64,000 bases of DNA from Bacteroidetes bacterium ADurb.Bin037 (GCA_002071175.1 MWER01000012.1:1-64000); one strand, 5' to 3'. Counted from the stretch's first letter, positions 45,963 to 55,753 are shown. Numbers and translations: made by a program. The notes: generated by a model from the sequence alone, not told the origin.

Positions 45963-47373
45963 GCCCCAGTTCTGCCGCACGTTGTTTCATAAGGGCCAGC
46001 GCTTCATCGTAATTGTTCCCGATCTGACCGTCCAGGATAGCTTCTTTGATAAAGTCCTTTATCATTCCGACTTCACGGCATGGAGGCAATCCGTATGTCT
46101 TCATAATGATCTCACCCGAGATGGGGGGTTGAAAATTCCGGATCGCATCTTTTTCCTCGACTTCTATCAGTTTCTTGCTGACCAACTCAAAATTAGTCAG
46201 ATGCCGTTTGACTATTTGGGGATTTTTTGAAGTGATATCGGCCCGGCAAAGCAACATCAGATCATCAATGTTTTCCCCCGCGTCGTAGAGCAACCTGCGC
46301 ACGCCGGAATCGCTTACTTCATTTACAAGAGCAATAGGCCTCAAATGCAATTGGACCAATTTCCTGACATATTTCATTTCTTCACCCAGCGGGAGTCTGA
46401 GATTCCGGAATATAGCAGGGATCATTTTGCTGCCGACAAAATCATGACCGTAAAAAGTCCAGCCTGTATCCTTGTCAAAATGCTTTGTGGGCGGTTTTCC
46501 TACGTCATGCAACAGAGCCGCCCAGCGCAGCCAAATGTTATCGGATACAGCTGCCACGTTGTCCAGGACCTGCATCGTGTGGCTGAAAATTTCCTTATGA
46601 CCTTTTCCTTCCATGGTTTCCACGCCCCTGAGCATTGCCACCTGAGGCAGAATGATCGAGAGAAGTCCGCTTTCCTCCAACAGGTTAAAACCTATGGACG
46701 GTTTACGGGAAGCCATGATCTTTTGTAATTCGGCTGTAATTCTTTCCTGGGATACAATATTGATCCTTTCGGCGTTCTTGGATATGGAAGCGAATGAATC
46801 TTTGTCGATGGTAAATTCCAATTGTGCAGCAAAACGGATAGCTCGGATCATCCGCAGCGGATCGTCACTAAATGTCGAATCAGGGTCCAGGGGGGTCCTT
46901 ATGATTTTGTTACGGATGTCTTCCAGACCGTTAAAAGGATCGGTCAGCGTTCCATAATCCTCTTCCTGCAAGCTGAAAGCCATCGCATTGATGGTAAAAT
47001 CACGTCTTTCCCTATCGTCTTCCACCGTTCCGTTTTCTACTACAGGATTCCGGGAATCCGACCGGTAAGATTCTTTCCTTGCTCCGACAAATTCGATCTC
47101 CAATCCCCTGTACCGTAACATGGCCGTGCCAAAGTTTTTGAACAGGGTTGCATTCACCTTTAAAACGGATGCTACGGCCAAAGCCATATCCATTCCGTTG
47201 CCTTCCACTACGATATCGATATCTGTTGTACGTCTTTTTAAAAAATAGTCCCGAACATACCCTCCTATGACAAATGCGCGGACATTCTTCAAGGCTGCCT
47301 GTTGGGATACTATCCTGAATATCCTGGATCTCAGAGGTGCTTTTATTACGGGAGATTTAGAGTAGTTCTTCAT
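45943..47373 (-). CDS. CCA-adding tRNA nucleotidyltransferase with HD domain
   Basis: A 476-residue class II nucleotidyltransferase with [10 protein letters not shown] and the catalytic DIDIVVEG, the [11 protein letters not shown] block, the RNA-binding head, and an HD domain ([12 protein letters not shown]). It adds or repairs CCA ends of tRNA; poly(A) polymerase activity is a less likely alternative. The tRNAs Ile and Ala at the left end lack an encoded CCA and need it. Its start overlaps the HsdR-N gene by 17 bases. Confidence 0.92.
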   Translation of the reverse strand: MKNYSKSPVIKAPLRSRIFRIVSQQAALKNVRAFVIGGYVRDYFLKRRTTDIDIVVEGNGMDMALAVASVLKVNATLFKNFGTAMLRYRGLEIEFVGARKESYRSDSRNPVVENGTVEDDRERRDFTINAMAFSLQEEDYGTLTDPFNGLEDIRNKIIRTPLDPDSTFSDDPLRMIRAIRFAAQLEFTIDKDSFASISKNAERINIVSQERITAELQKIMASRKPSIGFNLLEESGLLSIILPQVAMLRGVETMEGKGHKEIFSHTMQVLDNVAAVSDNIWLRWAALLHDVGKPPTKHFDKDTGWTFYGHDFVGSKMIPAIFRNLRLPLGEEMKYVRKLVQLHLRPIALVNEVSDSGVRRLLYDAGENIDDLMLLCRADITSKNPQIVKRHLTNFELVSKKLIEVEEKDAIRNFQPPISGEIIMKTYGLPPCREVGMIKDFIKEAILDGQIGNNYDEALALMKQRAAELGLSEVGA

Positions 47374-47758
47374 AAGCGGGGATATCCTTCATGAATTCAT
47401 AAGTAAGGGTGGTGGTGTTGAATTTCCAGAAAAATGTTCTTATACCGTTGCTCATTAACAGATAAGGTGCCATGATCGTGGAATTGTACCTGCGAAGCTG
47501 CTCAACGGTTTTGTTGCCGATTGTCACGGACGGGGACTTGAACTCTGCCAGTATCAGGGGCTTCCCATTCCTGTCATGTATCACAAGGTCGGCGCGGTGG
47601 TTCAGATAATGTACGGGATACTCACAACTCATCAGATGCAGAGGGGCCCCACAAACAATATGGAGGTGCTTGATGATCTGCTGCCGTACTTCTTCTTCCG
47701 GTGTGCGTTCAACCCATTTTTTTCTCACTGAACAATATATAACAGACGGACTGTTCAT
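47357..47758 (-). CDS. Stand-alone HsdR N-terminal (PD-(D/E)XK-type) domain protein
   Basis: A 133-residue protein equal to the N-terminal nuclease domain of type I restriction R subunits (HSDR_N_2-like). A plausible catalytic set is Asp57 in HRADLVI and Glu72-x-Lys74 in AEFKSP. No motor domain or hsdM/hsdS follows, so it is not a complete restriction enzyme. Lone proteins of this type are widespread in Bacteroidetes, but their role is unknown. It leads the operon with the CCA-adding enzyme. Confidence 0.85.
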   Translation of the reverse strand: MNSPSVIYCSVRKKWVERTPEEEVRQQIIKHLHIVCGAPLHLMSCEYPVHYLNHRADLVIHDRNGKPLILAEFKSPSVTIGNKTVEQLRRYNSTIMAPYLLMSNGIRTFFWKFNTTTLTYEFMKDIPAYEELL

Positions 47759-47762
47759 TATG

Positions 47763-47770
47763 CAAATTTA
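47763..47770 (-). promoter_or_regulatory. -7 element TAAATTTG for the HsdR-N gene
   Basis: Exact match on the minus strand, ending 4 bases before ATG 47758. It is one half of a perfect palindrome with the holA element. Confidence 0.6.
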
Positions 47771-47773
47771 ATG

Positions 47774-47781
47774 TAAATTTG
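47774..47781 (+). promoter_or_regulatory. -7 element TAAATTTG for holA
   Basis: Exact match ending 4 bases before ATG 47786. Together with the minus-strand element it forms CAAATTTA-ATG-TAAATTTG. Confidence 0.6.
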
Positions 47782-47785
47782 TCTT

Positions 47786-48829
47786 ATGGCTAAAACGACG
47801 GCAAAAGAAACCTTGTCCACCTTCAGACGGATCATGAAAGATCTTGAACAAGGTAAATACAAACCTTGTTACCTGCTCATGGGAGAAGAGCCTTATTATG
47901 TAGACAGAATTGCTTCCTATATAGCTGCTTATGCACTTACTGAAGATGAGAAGGCCTTCAACCAGATGATTCTTTATGGTCAGGATGCCACCGTTATGCA
48001 GATTGCGGACAATGCCAGGAAATATCCCGTAATGGCTCCCAGGCAGGTGATCATAGTAAAGGAGGCACAACAGCTTAAGGGACTTGATACTTTGTCGGTC
48101 TATCTGAAAGCCATGAATCCTGCGTGTGTACTGGTACTATGCTTTATGGGCAAATCGGTCGATAAGCGGACCGAGTTCTGGAAAACGGCTCAAAAATATT
48201 GTGAAATCCTGGAAGCGGCGCCCTTGAGGGATTATGAAATTCCGGACTGGATAACTTCATATCTGTTGGAAAAGAATACAAGCATAGAGCCACAGGCGGC
48301 TCAACTGCTGGCAGATTACCTTGGGACTGACTTGCAGCGGATCGTGATGGAACTGGAAAAACTCTTCATTCTCATCCCCGAAAATACCTGGGCCATAACA
48401 ACGGAAATGGTGGAAAGTTCAGTGGGGATCAACAGGGATTTCAGTCCCTTTGTTATGTTCAAACATATGACCGACGGTAATTTTGCAAAGGTCCAACCCA
48501 TATTGCGATACTTTGCAGATAACGAAAAGAAATATCCGCTGGTGATGATCATCAGCCTCTTGTATACACAATTGTGTAGAATTCTGAGATTCCATACATT
48601 GAGAATGGAAAATCCCACCCTTCCGGTAGAAGGGATAGGGAAGATAATGGGAGGGAATTATTATTTTTTCAAGGAGACGGTCCGGGCTTCCCGTTTTTTC
48701 AATTTTCCGCGTACCGTAAGGGCGATGGAACTGTTATGTGTCTATGACAGTCTCTATAAATCTTCTGAAAGGGGAGAGGCGGGAGATGGCGAATTACTAC
48801 AAGAAATGATTTGTAAGATGATGGCTTGA
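47786..48829 (+). CDS. holA: DNA polymerase III delta subunit
   Basis: A 347-residue clamp-loader subunit that opens the beta sliding clamp. The N-terminal CYLLMGEEPYYVDRI block, the internal P-loop-less AAA region and the C-terminal helical domain (MVIISLLYTQLCRILR region) match bacterial HolA. It ends base-to-base against the convergent alr gene. Confidence 0.9.
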   Translation: MAKTTAKETLSTFRRIMKDLEQGKYKPCYLLMGEEPYYVDRIASYIAAYALTEDEKAFNQMILYGQDATVMQIADNARKYPVMAPRQVIIVKEAQQLKGLDTLSVYLKAMNPACVLVLCFMGKSVDKRTEFWKTAQKYCEILEAAPLRDYEIPDWITSYLLEKNTSIEPQAAQLLADYLGTDLQRIVMELEKLFILIPENTWAITTEMVESSVGINRDFSPFVMFKHMTDGNFAKVQPILRYFADNEKKYPLVMIISLLYTQLCRILRFHTLRMENPTLPVEGIGKIMGGNYYFFKETVRASRFFNFPRTVRAMELLCVYDSLYKSSERGEAGDGELLQEMICKMMA

Positions 48830-49936
48830 TCAGGACACATATATTCTTGGGACCCGGAAAGCGACCGAAGTCAGAATTTCATAAGGAATGGTGCCAAGGA
48901 TGTCAGCCAGTTCGAAGATCGTGGGATCATCACCAAACACCGTGACCATGTCACCGGGTTTTACATCTATCCCCGAAACATCTATCATACACATGTCCAT
49001 GCAGATGTTGCCAATAGTCGGTGCCCTGTGCCCATTTACCGAAAAACAGGCCTTGCCCCCGCTCAGGTGGCGGTTTACCCCATCTGCATACCCTATGGCC
49101 AAGGTGGCGATACGGGCTTCAGGAACAGTAACTTTTCCGGCCCTGGCATAACCAACGGTGTCACCTTGCCTTACCGTTTTAACCTGTAGTACCGGCGTTT
49201 TAAGGTAAGCTGTCGGCCGGAGCAGACTCCGGTCAACATAGGACATTCCAAACAGGCCGATCCCCAACCGTACCATATCGAATTGCGCTTCTTTGGCAAA
49301 CCGTTCGATTCCCGGAGAATTAAGCAAATGACGGATAGGTTTGTAATTCAGATGTGATTCCAGGAAAGAGGACAATGTCTGGAAACGGGCAATCTGTGTT
49401 TTGGTGAAATCATCATGTAATGGATCTCCCGATGCAACAAAATGAGAAAAGACAGAAGCAATCCTTACTGACTGGGCTAAAGGTAATTCTTTTGTCAATG
49501 CGTCAAGTTCTGCTTTTTCAAATCCCAGGCGGTGCATTCCTGTATCAAGCTTGATGTGGACGGGATAGCCGTGTTCACCTAGTTTGGCAGCTTCAGTTTG
49601 AAAGCGCTGAAAGGCTTCCAGGCAGGGTAGACTTGGTTCCAGCCGGTGATGTATCAGGAGGGGATAGTGTTCCATACCGGCAGAAAAAACTATTACTGGC
49701 AGTTTAACGCCGGCCTGGCGTATAGCCACTCCTTCACTGGGGAAGGCAACCGCCAGGTAATCTATACCGTTGTCTTCCAGGATACGGGAAAACTCTCCGA
49801 TACCGTGACCGTATCCGTAAGCTTTTACCAGTACCAGTATTTTCGTATTATCACTCAGGAACGAACGGAAATATTTCAGATTATACTTGATGTTCGGAAT
49901 ATTAATTTCCAGATGGGTAAATTGATTTGTGTTCAT
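48830..49936 (-). CDS. alr: Alanine racemase
   Basis: A 368-residue PLP enzyme that makes D-alanine for peptidoglycan. The PLP lysine is Lys38 in [16 protein letters not shown] carries the second catalytic Tyr, and IGYADGVNR and GNICMDM are conserved. It is the last gene of a six-gene operon and overlaps tdk by 35 bases. Confidence 0.95.
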   Translation of the reverse strand: MNTNQFTHLEINIPNIKYNLKYFRSFLSDNTKILVLVKAYGYGHGIGEFSRILEDNGIDYLAVAFPSEGVAIRQAGVKLPVIVFSAGMEHYPLLIHHRLEPSLPCLEAFQRFQTEAAKLGEHGYPVHIKLDTGMHRLGFEKAELDALTKELPLAQSVRIASVFSHFVASGDPLHDDFTKTQIARFQTLSSFLESHLNYKPIRHLLNSPGIERFAKEAQFDMVRLGIGLFGMSYVDRSLLRPTAYLKTPVLQVKTVRQGDTVGYARAGKVTVPEARIATLAIGYADGVNRHLSGGKACFSVNGHRAPTIGNICMDMCMIDVSGIDVKPGDMVTVFGDDPTIFELADILGTIPYEILTSVAFRVPRIYVS

Positions 49937-50495
49937 GTGTTATTTGATTGAAACAATGCCTACATAAAGGTTCATATATGTTTTTTTCGCCCAGTTCTAC
50001 CAGTTTCGTACTATCGCTTAGTCTATGGGAATACTGCGCTGGATCGCCGCATTGCAGGCAGATGGCATGGACTTTGACAATGTGCTCTGCAACTGCCATA
50101 AGGTTTGGCATGGGACCGAACGGATTTCCCAGGTAATCCATATCAAGTCCGGCTACGATTACCCGGATGCCGTTGTTAGCCAGTATTTGACAGACTCTTA
50201 CCAGGTTTTGGTCAAAGAATTGTGCTTCATCAATAGCCACTACATCAACGTTATTGGCCAGCAGGAGGATACTTTCGGCCGAATCGACAGGGGTAGAAGG
50301 AATGGAATGACTGTCGTGAGAAACGACTTCATCCGTGGAATACCTTTGGTCAATACGGGGTTTGAAAATTTCCACCCTTTGATTGGCAAATTTTGCTCTT
50401 TTAAGCCTGCGTATCAATTCTTCTGTTTTTCCCGAGAACATGGATCCGCAGATCACTTCTATCCGTCCGTTCCATTTTTGAGTTTCCAGAAACAT
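49902..50495 (-). CDS. tdk: Thymidine kinase
   Basis: A 197-residue salvage kinase with the P-loop [12 protein letters not shown], the DEAQFF motif, and the zinc-binding pairs CLQCGD and CRHCF. Size and order match type II thymidine kinases. It lies 12 bases after the metallophosphatase gene, which fits a shared nucleoside-salvage theme. Confidence 0.95.
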   Translation of the reverse strand: MFLETQKWNGRIEVICGSMFSGKTEELIRRLKRAKFANQRVEIFKPRIDQRYSTDEVVSHDSHSIPSTPVDSAESILLLANNVDVVAIDEAQFFDQNLVRVCQILANNGIRVIVAGLDMDYLGNPFGPMPNLMAVAEHIVKVHAICLQCGDPAQYSHRLSDSTKLVELGEKNIYEPLCRHCFNQITHEHKSIYPSGN

Positions 50496-50507
50496 ATTGA
50501 AATCCGG

Positions 50508-51317
50508 TTAAAAAATTATATCAATTCGTCCGGCATATACTCCGTATGCACCGGTCTGTACAATAACAACATCCCGGCCGTCCATATTTGCCTGCATAAC
50601 GGGTTCTTCAAGGAATGTATGCGAATGTCCCCCAATGATCAGATCGATTGCACGGGATTGTGCTGCCAGTTCAATATCTCCTTTTAATCCCAGGTGTGTC
50701 AGACAGATTATCAGATCGCATCCTTTTCTTTTCAATTTGGAGGCCAAACGGTTAGCGGTTTGAATAGGATCTATGTAACCCATCCTGCGAAGCACTTCGC
50801 TTGAAGTAAGTCCTTGAAGATCGAGTGTCAGCCCGATTACTCCTGCTTTTTTCCCATTAAGATCAAAAATAACGTATGGTTTGACGATCTTTCTAAGAGG
50901 CCGGTACTTGATATTGTAGTTGGCACACAGAATATGGTAATCTGCTTTTTCGAGCCTCTTTACGAGATCTTCAAGCCCATTGTCGAATTCATGATTCCCC
51001 AAGACCGTAGCATCCAATCCCAACGCATTCATGGACTCTACTTCCACCATACCTCCGAAAAGGTTGAAATAGGGTGTTCCCTGGTTGTAATCTCCTGCAT
51101 CCAGGTATAGTAATCCGGGGTGTTCTTTTCTCATTTCTTCAAGGTAACCGGAAAGACTCAGCAGACCTCCGCTCCCGGCGTTCCTTCCGGAGACGAACGG
51201 TTCTATTTGGCTATGGAAATCATTGGTGTGAATAATCACCGCGTCCTGAGCTGTAACGGACAAGGGAACCGCCAAAAGGAGAAAGAAAAGATTCTTATGC
51301 AAAATACTCTTTTTCAT
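50508..51317 (-). CDS. 5'-nucleotidase-type metallophosphatase, N-terminal domain only
   Basis: A 269-residue exported protein (signal peptide about 1-23) that holds all metal-binding motifs of the UshA/5'-nucleotidase catalytic domain: HTNDFHSQIEP, DAGDYNQG, GNHEFDNG, THLG and GGHSHTF. It stops exactly where the substrate-binding C-terminal domain would begin. That domain is encoded by the preceding gene, 2 bases upstream, so the two proteins probably join to form one enzyme. Confidence 0.9.
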   Translation of the reverse strand: MKKSILHKNLFFLLLAVPLSVTAQDAVIIHTNDFHSQIEPFVSGRNAGSGGLLSLSGYLEEMRKEHPGLLYLDAGDYNQGTPYFNLFGGMVEVESMNALGLDATVLGNHEFDNGLEDLVKRLEKADYHILCANYNIKYRPLRKIVKPYVIFDLNGKKAGVIGLTLDLQGLTSSEVLRRMGYIDPIQTANRLASKLKRKGCDLIICLTHLGLKGDIELAAQSRAIDLIIGGHSHTFLEEPVMQANMDGRDVVIVQTGAYGVYAGRIDIIF

Positions 51318-51319
51318 TG

Positions 51320-52099
51320 TCAGTCAGGATTGTTTATCACAACACGTCCGTCTATTTTGGCAGGCACGGGTTCCCCATTCTTAGTAAACACCCCGATATA
51401 CTCCAGTATCGCATCCCGGATGGTAATACCCGAATAATCAACTCCCAGATTGTTTTTCAGGATAGTCATCCGGTCTCCGCCGGTGAGCAGAAAATCAATC
51501 GTAGCCAGATGATAGATCCGTTCGGTTTCCAAAGGCAGACCATTTATAAGCAATTCGGTGATCTTATGGTCATGGATCTTTAGCCGGACACCGGCCAGGG
51601 CTTCTACCCGGCGTTGGGCAAAGAGCTCAAACAACTCCTTTACCTGGCTTCCTTTCAGGCTTACCAGAACCAATGAGTTTTCAAAGGGAAAAGCCGAGTA
51701 AACATAGTATAGTGTAAGATCCCCCTTGGGGAACGAAGTACGAATACCTCCGAAATTAGTCATGGCAAAGTCCACCCGGTCCATACCATAATACCTTCTT
51801 GCAATGGCCAGAAGGGCATCGGCTGCCATGTTAGACAAGGGGCTTTCAGGTGGATAAGAGTCCATGGCGACAGTCGTATAGCCGACTACCTTGTTCATTT
51901 TCCTGTTCACCTCCGGGGCATATTGCTGCATGATTTTTTTGACAGCGGGGGAAGCTTGTTGCTGATAAACCGATGTGTCCATCAGCATGCGCGTGGCCTT
52001 GATGGTCTGTGCCGGTAAAACGACCAGACTTGCGGTCATCATCAGGAAAAAGACAAGTGATGACCTTCTCAGCCGTTTTTGTAACGCATCCATTTCCAT
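51320..52099 (-). CDS. 5'-nucleotidase C-terminal domain protein
   Basis: A 259-residue exported protein (hydrophobic signal about 14-30) equal to the substrate-binding domain of 5'-nucleotidases (SPLSNMAADALL, AMTNFGGIRTSFPKG, FPFENSLV, ATIDFLLTGGD). It has no catalytic metal site. It precedes its catalytic partner in the operon, the reverse of the domain order in one-chain UshA. ATG 52099 overlaps the ABC permease by 31 bases; ATG 52093 is an alternative. Confidence 0.88.
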   Translation of the reverse strand: MEMDALQKRLRRSSLVFFLMMTASLVVLPAQTIKATRMLMDTSVYQQQASPAVKKIMQQYAPEVNRKMNKVVGYTTVAMDSYPPESPLSNMAADALLAIARRYYGMDRVDFAMTNFGGIRTSFPKGDLTLYYVYSAFPFENSLVLVSLKGSQVKELFELFAQRRVEALAGVRLKIHDHKITELLINGLPLETERIYHLATIDFLLTGGDRMTILKNNLGVDYSGITIRDAILEYIGVFTKNGEPVPAKIDGRVVINNPD

Positions 52100-53415
52100 A
52101 ATTCTTTCCAGGTAACTTTTTTACCGTACATCAGGATACCGACTTTATAGATCTTGGCTGAAAAATATACTGCAGCAAGAAATGAAAGGAATAACAGTAC
52201 GATAGATACGATCAGCTGCCAGAGGGGTACGCCTCCGAAAGGAAGACGTGCCAGCATTACCATTGGAGACGTAAAAGGGATCATAGAGGCCCAGACCGAC
52301 AGGGAACTGTCGGGGTGCTGGAACGTATGCATCATGATGAACAGGCCGAGGATCAGGGGGATGGTAATAGGGAGCTGGAATTGCTGGGTGTCGGTCTCTG
52401 CATCGGAAACCGATCCGATAGCTGCGAACATAGAGGCGTACATCAGGTACCCTCCTATGAAATACAGGCAGAAACTGAGCAGGAATTTTCCCACATGGAT
52501 CTGTGACAATGTGCTGGCAATGCCCGTCAACACTCCGCTGCCTGTATCAAAGGAAGCGATCGCACCTGCCAATCCTCCCTGTATCTGGGGAGCAGTCTGG
52601 GTCAGCTCGGAAACAGTACCCGATCCTAGCGCAATCATTACGATGAAAATAATGATTATTGTGAGCAGTATCCACAAAAGGAACTGAAGCAATGCAACCA
52701 GGGCAACCCCCACAATTTTGCCCAGCATCAGTTCAACCGGTTTAACGGATGAAATAATTACTTCTACAATACGGTTTGTTTTTTCTTCTATCACGCCCCG
52801 GATGACCATCGAACCGTACATAAAGATGAACATATAGATCAGGAAGCTGCTCAAGTAGGCAATGGCCATGTAAACTTCCGTGATGGTTTCCTTTTCGTCC
52901 CCTGTTTCAGTCCATGTAAAGGATTTGACCTGGATGTTGGTCTTGATGTTTTCCATGATTTCCTTCAACTCTGGAATGTTATATGATTCCAGCTTTCGTT
53001 TTTCCACTTCACTGCTGATCTGCCTTGACACATATTTCTGGACATCCTGGTCGATTTGACCTGTACTATACATTCTCACATCCACATTATTGGGCTGGAT
53101 TTCTTCAATAACACACACGGCATGGATATTCCGGATATCGAACGTCTGTTTATATTGTTCCAGATCCCCTTCCTTCACAAATTTAAAAGAGGTATATTCC
53201 TGATCTTCCAGTACGGACTGACCGATACCGGATGGATCGATCACTTCTATAATCTTTTCCCGGTTGTCTTTGACCGTGGTCATCAGCATGGGAACGGTAA
53301 TCAGTGCGGCCATCAGCAAAGGCGTAAGAAAGGTGGCAATGAGAAACGATTTCTTTCTCACACGGACAGTGAATTCTCTTCCGACAATAAATTTTATCTT
53401 CTTGAAATTCATCAC
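52069..53415 (-). CDS. ABC-2 type (NatB-like) permease
   Basis: A 448-residue membrane protein with one N-terminal helix (about 25-47), a large extracytoplasmic domain (about 50-185) and five to six C-terminal helices (from ~195). The signature region VIRGVIEEKTNRIVEVIISSVKP is typical of NatB/ABC-2 sodium- or drug-export permeases. It overlaps the ATPase gene by 4 bases. The substrate cannot be read. Confidence 0.9.
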   Translation of the reverse strand: MMNFKKIKFIVGREFTVRVRKKSFLIATFLTPLLMAALITVPMLMTTVKDNREKIIEVIDPSGIGQSVLEDQEYTSFKFVKEGDLEQYKQTFDIRNIHAVCVIEEIQPNNVDVRMYSTGQIDQDVQKYVSRQISSEVEKRKLESYNIPELKEIMENIKTNIQVKSFTWTETGDEKETITEVYMAIAYLSSFLIYMFIFMYGSMVIRGVIEEKTNRIVEVIISSVKPVELMLGKIVGVALVALLQFLLWILLTIIIIFIVMIALGSGTVSELTQTAPQIQGGLAGAIASFDTGSGVLTGIASTLSQIHVGKFLLSFCLYFIGGYLMYASMFAAIGSVSDAETDTQQFQLPITIPLILGLFIMMHTFQHPDSSLSVWASMIPFTSPMVMLARLPFGGVPLWQLIVSIVLLFLSFLAAVYFSAKIYKVGILMYGKKVTWKELWKWMRYKNG

Positions 53416-54338
53416 CTTTCCTCCTTATTTGTTACAAGTTTGATAAAAATATCGTGCATGCGCGGTATAATCTCTGTTATTCCCACTATGCTTATATGGG
53501 GTATAAGGGCTTCTAGTATTTCGTTCGTATCAATGCCGGCATTCGGGGTAATGACCATTTGGTAAGAACCGTCTTTCTGTCCTTGCGAAATAATGCTAAA
53601 AGGTGCCTTTTTAAGGCTTTGTAATTCCAGTGGTGCCGATGCCTTGTACAGGATTTCTATGTGGTTGTCGCCGTGGATACGGCGGATATCATGAATCTTT
53701 CCTGCCACTACGAGACGGGCATTGTCTATAAGTGCGATCTGGTCACACATCTCTTCCACTGATTCCATATTGTGGGTGGAAAGTATGACAGAAGTGCCCT
53801 TTTCCTTCATCCTGATGATTTCATTGCGGATAAGGTCCACATTAATAGGGTCGAATCCGCTGAAAGGCTCATCCAGAATGAGCAGGGCAGGATCGTGCAT
53901 GACTGTTGTAACGAATTGGACTTTTTGCGCCATTCCTTTGGACAGTTCGGTGATTTTTTTATTCCACCAGGCCTGTATCCCAAATCGTACGAACCAGGAT
54001 TTAAGGCTGGTCATGGCCTGGGCATGGGACATTCCCTTGAGTTTTGCCAGGTACATGGCCTGATCTCCGATCTTCATTTTTTTATACAAACCTCTTTCTT
54101 CGGGGAGATATCCTATACGGAATACATCGTCTGCAGCCAGGGGATGACCGTCAAAAAACACATGCCCGCTGTCGGGGGCCGTGATCTGATTGACGATCCG
54201 AAGAAGGGTAGTCTTGCCTGCTCCGTTAGGTCCAAGCAGACCAAAGATCTTTCCACGAGGGACTTCAATACTGACGTTATCCAATGCTAGTTGCCCTTCG
54301 AAGCGCTTCACCACGTTATCAGTAACCAGAATATTCAT
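53412..54338 (-). CDS. ABC transporter ATPase (NatA-like)
   Basis: A 308-residue ATPase with Walker A GPNGAGKTTLL, signature ELSKGMAQKV, Walker B LLILDEPFSGFDP and H-loop STHNMES, followed by the ~80-residue C-terminal extension (DUF4162-like) common in this group. It is the first gene of the operon natA-natB-nucleotidase pair-tdk-alr. Confidence 0.92.
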   Translation of the reverse strand: MNILVTDNVVKRFEGQLALDNVSIEVPRGKIFGLLGPNGAGKTTLLRIVNQITAPDSGHVFFDGHPLAADDVFRIGYLPEERGLYKKMKIGDQAMYLAKLKGMSHAQAMTSLKSWFVRFGIQAWWNKKITELSKGMAQKVQFVTTVMHDPALLILDEPFSGFDPINVDLIRNEIIRMKEKGTSVILSTHNMESVEEMCDQIALIDNARLVVAGKIHDIRRIHGDNHIEILYKASAPLELQSLKKAPFSIISQGQKDGSYQMVITPNAGIDTNEILEALIPHISIVGITEIIPRMHDIFIKLVTNKEER

Positions 54339-54372
54339 AGAATGAATTGGTGTTTGAGAATTTTATATCCGA

Positions 54373-54380
54373 CAAATATA
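54373..54380 (-). promoter_or_regulatory. -7 element TATATTTG for the ABC exporter operon
   Basis: Exact TAnnTTTG match on the minus strand, 34 bases before ATG 54338. Confidence 0.55.
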
Positions 54381-54393
54381 GAAAAAATACCGC

Positions 54394-55074
54394 TCAATGC
54401 AGATACCAGCCGATTTTACGTGCCTGTTCATTAGACAAAATGTTGTCCCGGAGCAGATTCTCCAGTGTACAGGAATCTGCACCGACCGTTTCGCGGTATC
54501 TTATGATGCATCGTGCCAGATACCTTCCAATGTAGAGGTGTCCGGCCAACTGGTCCTCTTCTGCAATTTTTATGTCCATTTTCCTGATAAAGGTCGAATC
54601 TGCGAACACGTTCTCATAGAAACCCGTCAGTCTTTCCCTGTCGATGCCCGGTATTTCGAGCAATTGTTCAGGTATGGCAAATCCACCCAGTTTTTCTCTG
54701 TACTGTAATATCCTGGTCGCATAATACTGACCAATGCCGTATAATTTCACCAATTCTGCGCTGTCTGCCGTATTGAGTTCCACCTTGTAAGCGGTATGTG
54801 GATCGTATGGCTGAGGTCCTGTAGTTTTTTCAGCTGAGGACCGCAGCAGCTGAACCTCCTGTTTGACAGTTCTTCTCAGAGTATCTTCTTTTACCTGTTC
54901 TACTTTAACGATATCGTTATCACAATATTCCCGGAATGAATCCGCAATCTGTCCCGATACATGTTCTTTGTATGTAGATCTGTTACTATAGAAGATCTTT
55001 AAGACGAGTAAGATAAGAATACCTGCAATTCCCGTTGCATGTATGATGTAGTGATGTTTATTGCCCCATTTCAC
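54394..55074 (-). CDS. ComEA-like helix-hairpin-helix membrane protein
   Basis: A 226-residue protein with one N-terminal membrane helix (about 11-28) and two helix-hairpin-helix DNA-binding units (VELNTADSAELVKLYGIG and the following LEIPGIDRERL; a second, weaker set near the C terminus). It resembles ComEA, a DNA receptor in the envelope. No other competence gene is next to it. It overlaps rsmI by 17 bases and ends the ahcY operon. Confidence 0.85.
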   Translation of the reverse strand: MKWGNKHHYIIHATGIAGILILLVLKIFYSNRSTYKEHVSGQIADSFREYCDNDIVKVEQVKEDTLRRTVKQEVQLLRSSAEKTTGPQPYDPHTAYKVELNTADSAELVKLYGIGQYYATRILQYREKLGGFAIPEQLLEIPGIDRERLTGFYENVFADSTFIRKMDIKIAEEDQLAGHLYIGRYLARCIIRYRETVGADSCTLENLLRDNILSNEQARKIGWYLH

Positions 55075-55753
55075 AATCCTTCCCTCTACCTTTTATCACA
55101 ATGACTATTTCACCTTTTGGGGTATGATCCCTGTACCACAGACATAGTTCCGACAATGTTCCGCGTCTGTTTTCCTCATGTATTTTTGTCAACTCCCTGC
55201 TAACCGATGCATAACGATCCGGTCCCATGATTTGTGAAAGTTGTTCCAGGGTTTTTACAAGACGGAAAGGGGATTCATACAATATAATGGTACGCGTTTC
55301 GTTTGCCAGAGAATCCATCCGGGCGCGTCTTCCTTTTTTAAGCGGCAGGAATCCTTCAAAACAAAAACGGTCTGTAGGAAAACCACTGTTTACCAAGGCC
55401 GGAATCAATGCGGTTGCTCCCGGAAGACATTCAACGGGAATGTCAGCTTTCAGGCATTCTCTGACGAGCATAAATCCGGGGTCTGAAATACCTGGGGTCC
55501 CTGCATCGCTTATAAGGGCAATGAGTTTCCCCTGTCGTATCTTTTCCAGTACGGCACCGGTTTGCTGGTGTTCGTTGAATTTATGAAATGATTCCATATG
55601 CGTTCCGATAGCGTATTTTTTCAATAAGATACTGCTTTTACGCGTATCTTCAGCCAGGATCAGATCAGCTTCTCCAAGCACTTTCAGGGCGCGTAATGTG
55701 ATATCCTCAAGGTTCCCTATCGGAGTGGGTACTATGATCAGTTTAGAACACAT
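55058..55753 (-). CDS. rsmI: 16S rRNA 2'-O-ribose methyltransferase RsmI
   Basis: A 231-residue SAM-dependent enzyme that methylates C1402 of 16S rRNA. The tetrapyrrole-methylase fold shows IVPTPIGNLEDITLRAL, AEDTRKS, ISDAGTPGISDPG and ETRTIILYESPFRL. It overlaps the genes on both sides. Confidence 0.95.
   Translation of the reverse strand: MCSKLIIVPTPIGNLEDITLRALKVLGEADLILAEDTRKSSILLKKYAIGTHMESFHKFNEHQQTGAVLEKIRQGKLIALISDAGTPGISDPGFMLVRECLKADIPVECLPGATALIPALVNSGFPTDRFCFEGFLPLKKGRRARMDSLANETRTIILYESPFRLVKTLEQLSQIMGPDRYASVSRELTKIHEENRRGTLSELCLWYRDHTPKGEIVIVIKGRGKDCEMGQ

Noticed and set aside
47357-47758. Truncated pseudogene of hsdR
   Set aside because: It has a complete frame, its own promoter, plausible catalytic residues and the size of known stand-alone HsdR-N proteins, so it is better read as an intact gene.
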